From Apiosordaria backusii (Eukaryota > Ascomycota > Sordariomycetes > Sordariales > Lasiosphaeriaceae), in the NCBI GenBank assembly GCA_030549205.1, contig JAUKTV010000013.1, forward strand, positions 124,001 through 188,000: 64,000 nucleotides of DNA. Reading direction: 5' to 3'. Positions 61,901-64,000 of the stretch are shown here, in pieces; the first letter of the stretch is position 1; each line of letters begins with the position of its first letter. A model generated the notes under the pieces. The model was not told the origin of the DNA, did no database searches, and was given only the letters and a program-made list of their open reading frames with translations. Position numbers and translations under genes: made by a program.

Positions 61901-64000
61901 GCTTAGATGCTCGGTGACGAACGAGAGCTTCACTGGCTTCCAGAGTGACACTGTTTCGGGCCTGCTTCTGGCCTGCTTTTGCTGTACTGTAGGTGCTTCC
62001 CAGCTGGTTCTGCCCGTCTGCCAAGTGTCAAAGCGGGAGACGCCAGCTGTTTCTTGACCGAGCAAGGACCATGGAAAGTCACATTCCAAGTTCCGAGCCG
62101 GCTCAGGATTTTGGTTCGTTCCATGTGCTTTTAATTGCAGCCCTCGTGGCTTTTTATTGGCACGTTTGCTACCGAGTATTGTACCTTGGTACCATCCACT
62201 TTATCTCGTTAACTCGGGAGAATATCCGTACTCACATCAGAGAACTTGTCCTTGGCGCGCACATAGCCTCACCAATCTCCATCAACCAGATTATTACACA
62301 CATACGAAAGCTGCCGCTGATGAGAAACATACCTACTCAGACTGTCTAGGTTCAAGCTTGGGACGCCTTAGCCGCCGCCCATTGGGCCAACTGTCGTTCC
62401 GGAACTTGGACCCCCAACGGCCCGAGGGAGGAGGGAGCGGGGAGCCAGCCCAATAAGCTTTATGGCGTTGAAACCATTTGCAAACGCCGCTATTTCATCT
62501 TCGACATGTTTGTGAAGACGGCACTGACATACCTTGTTTCGAACGGACCCGACACAGACAGTCGTCTTGGATCTACCTAGCCCCACCTTTTCTGGTTTGC
62601 TGGGAAATCTTGGTCGATCGTCTTTCACGGTTCATATCGGCGCCAGGATCCGAAAGCGGCCCAGGGCCTGGATGATCACACCCCATCTGTCCAGTTGATT
62701 CAATTTCAGTTACCGCTCGGCTCGTCTGGCATCGGACATCTGGCATCTGGCATGCGATCTTGCGCAAACAGGCCTCGTGCCAGGTGCGGGGTTGCCTTGT
62801 TGAGCTACCCACAGCTTCACTCCCTGAACAAATGTTCCCAAGCTGGAACATGGGATAGGCAAACTTCCAAAAAGTGGAAAAAGTGTGACCAAAGCTGCAG
62901 ATTTGACTGTCATCGACTCCCCAAGTACTTTACAGACATGAGAGCCCAGCCTCAAGCATCTCGACTATCGATATGCGAGGCAAACCAGTTCGCGAATTAG
63001 TGCCAATCTCAATATGCAATTGGGCAGGTCCTCCGGTTTGAGGGAGAGGTAGGTGTTCAGCTTTCCCAGAAGTTCCTCAGAACACCACAAGCTGACCGGA
63101 ACAAAATTGTCTCAAGCAAACAGACTCGCGAATGCTTCGACAGCTGCGCTTATGATGGCGCCTGCCTCAAGACGTTGCCCAGGGAGAAGAGGCCTATCAA
63201 AAAAAAATGGTCCACTTATCAGCCAGACAGTGCCAGGAACCTCCCCGACTACAAACAGCCACAAAAGCCTCGTACCTCACAGGTCCCCGAGGGGTCGGCG
63301 ACGTTGACTGGCAAGCCCCGCAACCAGATGTCCGTCACTCCCCACCCCACGTCCATTGAGTAGTGTACCCGCACGCACTAATCAGACCTGAGAAACGGCA
63401 TCTTGCATGGTTGATCTGTCTGGGGTGAAGCACGGCACCACACACAGGACGGGAGATGGGCAAGGAGAGTTTTGAGCCCAGGAGGGCAGATGAAGTCACC
63501 GGAACAGGCCAGATGACGGTTTACTGCCCCCGCAGCCGCCAGGTCCCTTCAGCTTGCTGCCGCTGTCAGGGGCTCAAGGCAAAGTCATCGACATACACAC
63601 AGCTCCAGGCCGACTGATCAGTGATCGCATCTCACAAATCCCAAATTTGCACAACCATGGCGCGGTGTGTCTCCGCAGTTGGCCCAGTCAAGTCAGGGTT
63701 TGTGGCATCGCTCGGCCGGGAGATCCTCCCGCAAGGGGTCGAGAATGTCGCCATCGTTTTCCGGGGATGCATCACTCGTCGATCACTGGACGCCTCCTAC
63801 TGACCGTGCGGCGCCTCTTTGTCCACCATTGGAAGGCCCCAAAACGTACGGATTGCCTGCGCCCGACTCGAGATCTCCTCCCTTTGATGCGGCTGAGGTG
63901 CAAACTTCTCCAAGCGTGTGATATGCTACTCCAACATGTGCTCTGCTGCATAGCCGAGCGAATCCCTCAGTATCACGATATATACCTACTTACACACTGT
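58999..64000. other. Long region without a confident gene
   Basis: About 5 kb upstream of the bHLH gene. Many short frames occur on both strands, but none carries a recognisable domain, signal peptide or coherent exon chain. G-rich runs lie around 59540-59575. It may be an extended promoter and leader of the transcription-factor gene, with the start of another gene beyond the right edge. A plus-strand Ser/Pro-rich frame at 63667-63921 is the most protein-like stretch, but is weak. Confidence 0.4.

Overview
The window looks like nuclear DNA of a filamentous ascomycete (Pezizomycotina), most likely a Sordariomycete. The grounds are short 44-62 bp introns with GTAAG-type donors and CTAAC/CTGAC-like branch points, a HET-domain incompatibility gene, a CON-13-type secreted protein, a GH11 xylanase, a TRI14-like beta-propeller protein, a VIT/vWA protein and an AT-rich block that looks RIP-mutated. 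The class is an inference from gene content; no rRNA or other species marker is present.

Layout. 1-2.6 kb: a small secreted cystine-knot-like peptide gene and a small ankyrin gene. 2.6-10 kb: a family 2 glycosyltransferase gene on the minus strand, decayed by frameshifts and a stop codon. One of its introns is 5.2 kb long because it holds a degenerate LINE reverse transcriptase and a broken DUF7924-type gene. 10.7 kb: tRNA-Asn(GTT). 11.4-13.6 kb: a secreted GH2 glycosidase with a GC-AG intron. 14.5-19.1 kb: a membrane-anchored HET-domain gene, divergent from a compact protein-kinase gene. 19.3-21.35 kb: the AT-rich block, which directly truncates a CYP65/TRI11-like P450 pseudogene; a TRI14-like gene follows, so this is probably a relic of a secondary-metabolite cluster. 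25-32.4 kb: a VIT/vWA protein with GLFG repeats, a highly charged unknown protein and a PAP2-family membrane protein. 34-37.4 kb: a three-exon GATA factor and an F-box/ankyrin-like pseudogene. 38.4-49 kb: an F-box-like protein, an uncertain coding region, a tiny cysteine-rich protein, an HNH nuclease, a 165-aa unknown protein, a secreted SH3-like protein, a partial unknown gene and the CON-13-like HExxH protein. 50-59 kb: a GH11 xylanase, an ankyrin protein with a tryptophan-rich amphipathic-repeat tail, a frameshifted zinc-finger gene and a bHLH transcription factor. 59-64 kb: no confident gene.

No single pathway unites the window. Three themes stand out: secreted proteins (cystine-knot peptide, GH2, GH11, SH3-like, CON-13-like, TRI14-like), self/non-self or signalling-type proteins (HET, kinase, ankyrin, F-box), and gene decay (GT2, P450, DUF7924, F-box, zinc finger) concentrated around transposon remnants. 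Several genes are invisible as single reading frames and were found by joining exons across introns: the cystine-knot peptide, the GATA factor, the 80-aa cysteine-rich protein, the 165-aa protein and the SH3-like protein. All domain names come from reading motifs by eye; no database search was possible.
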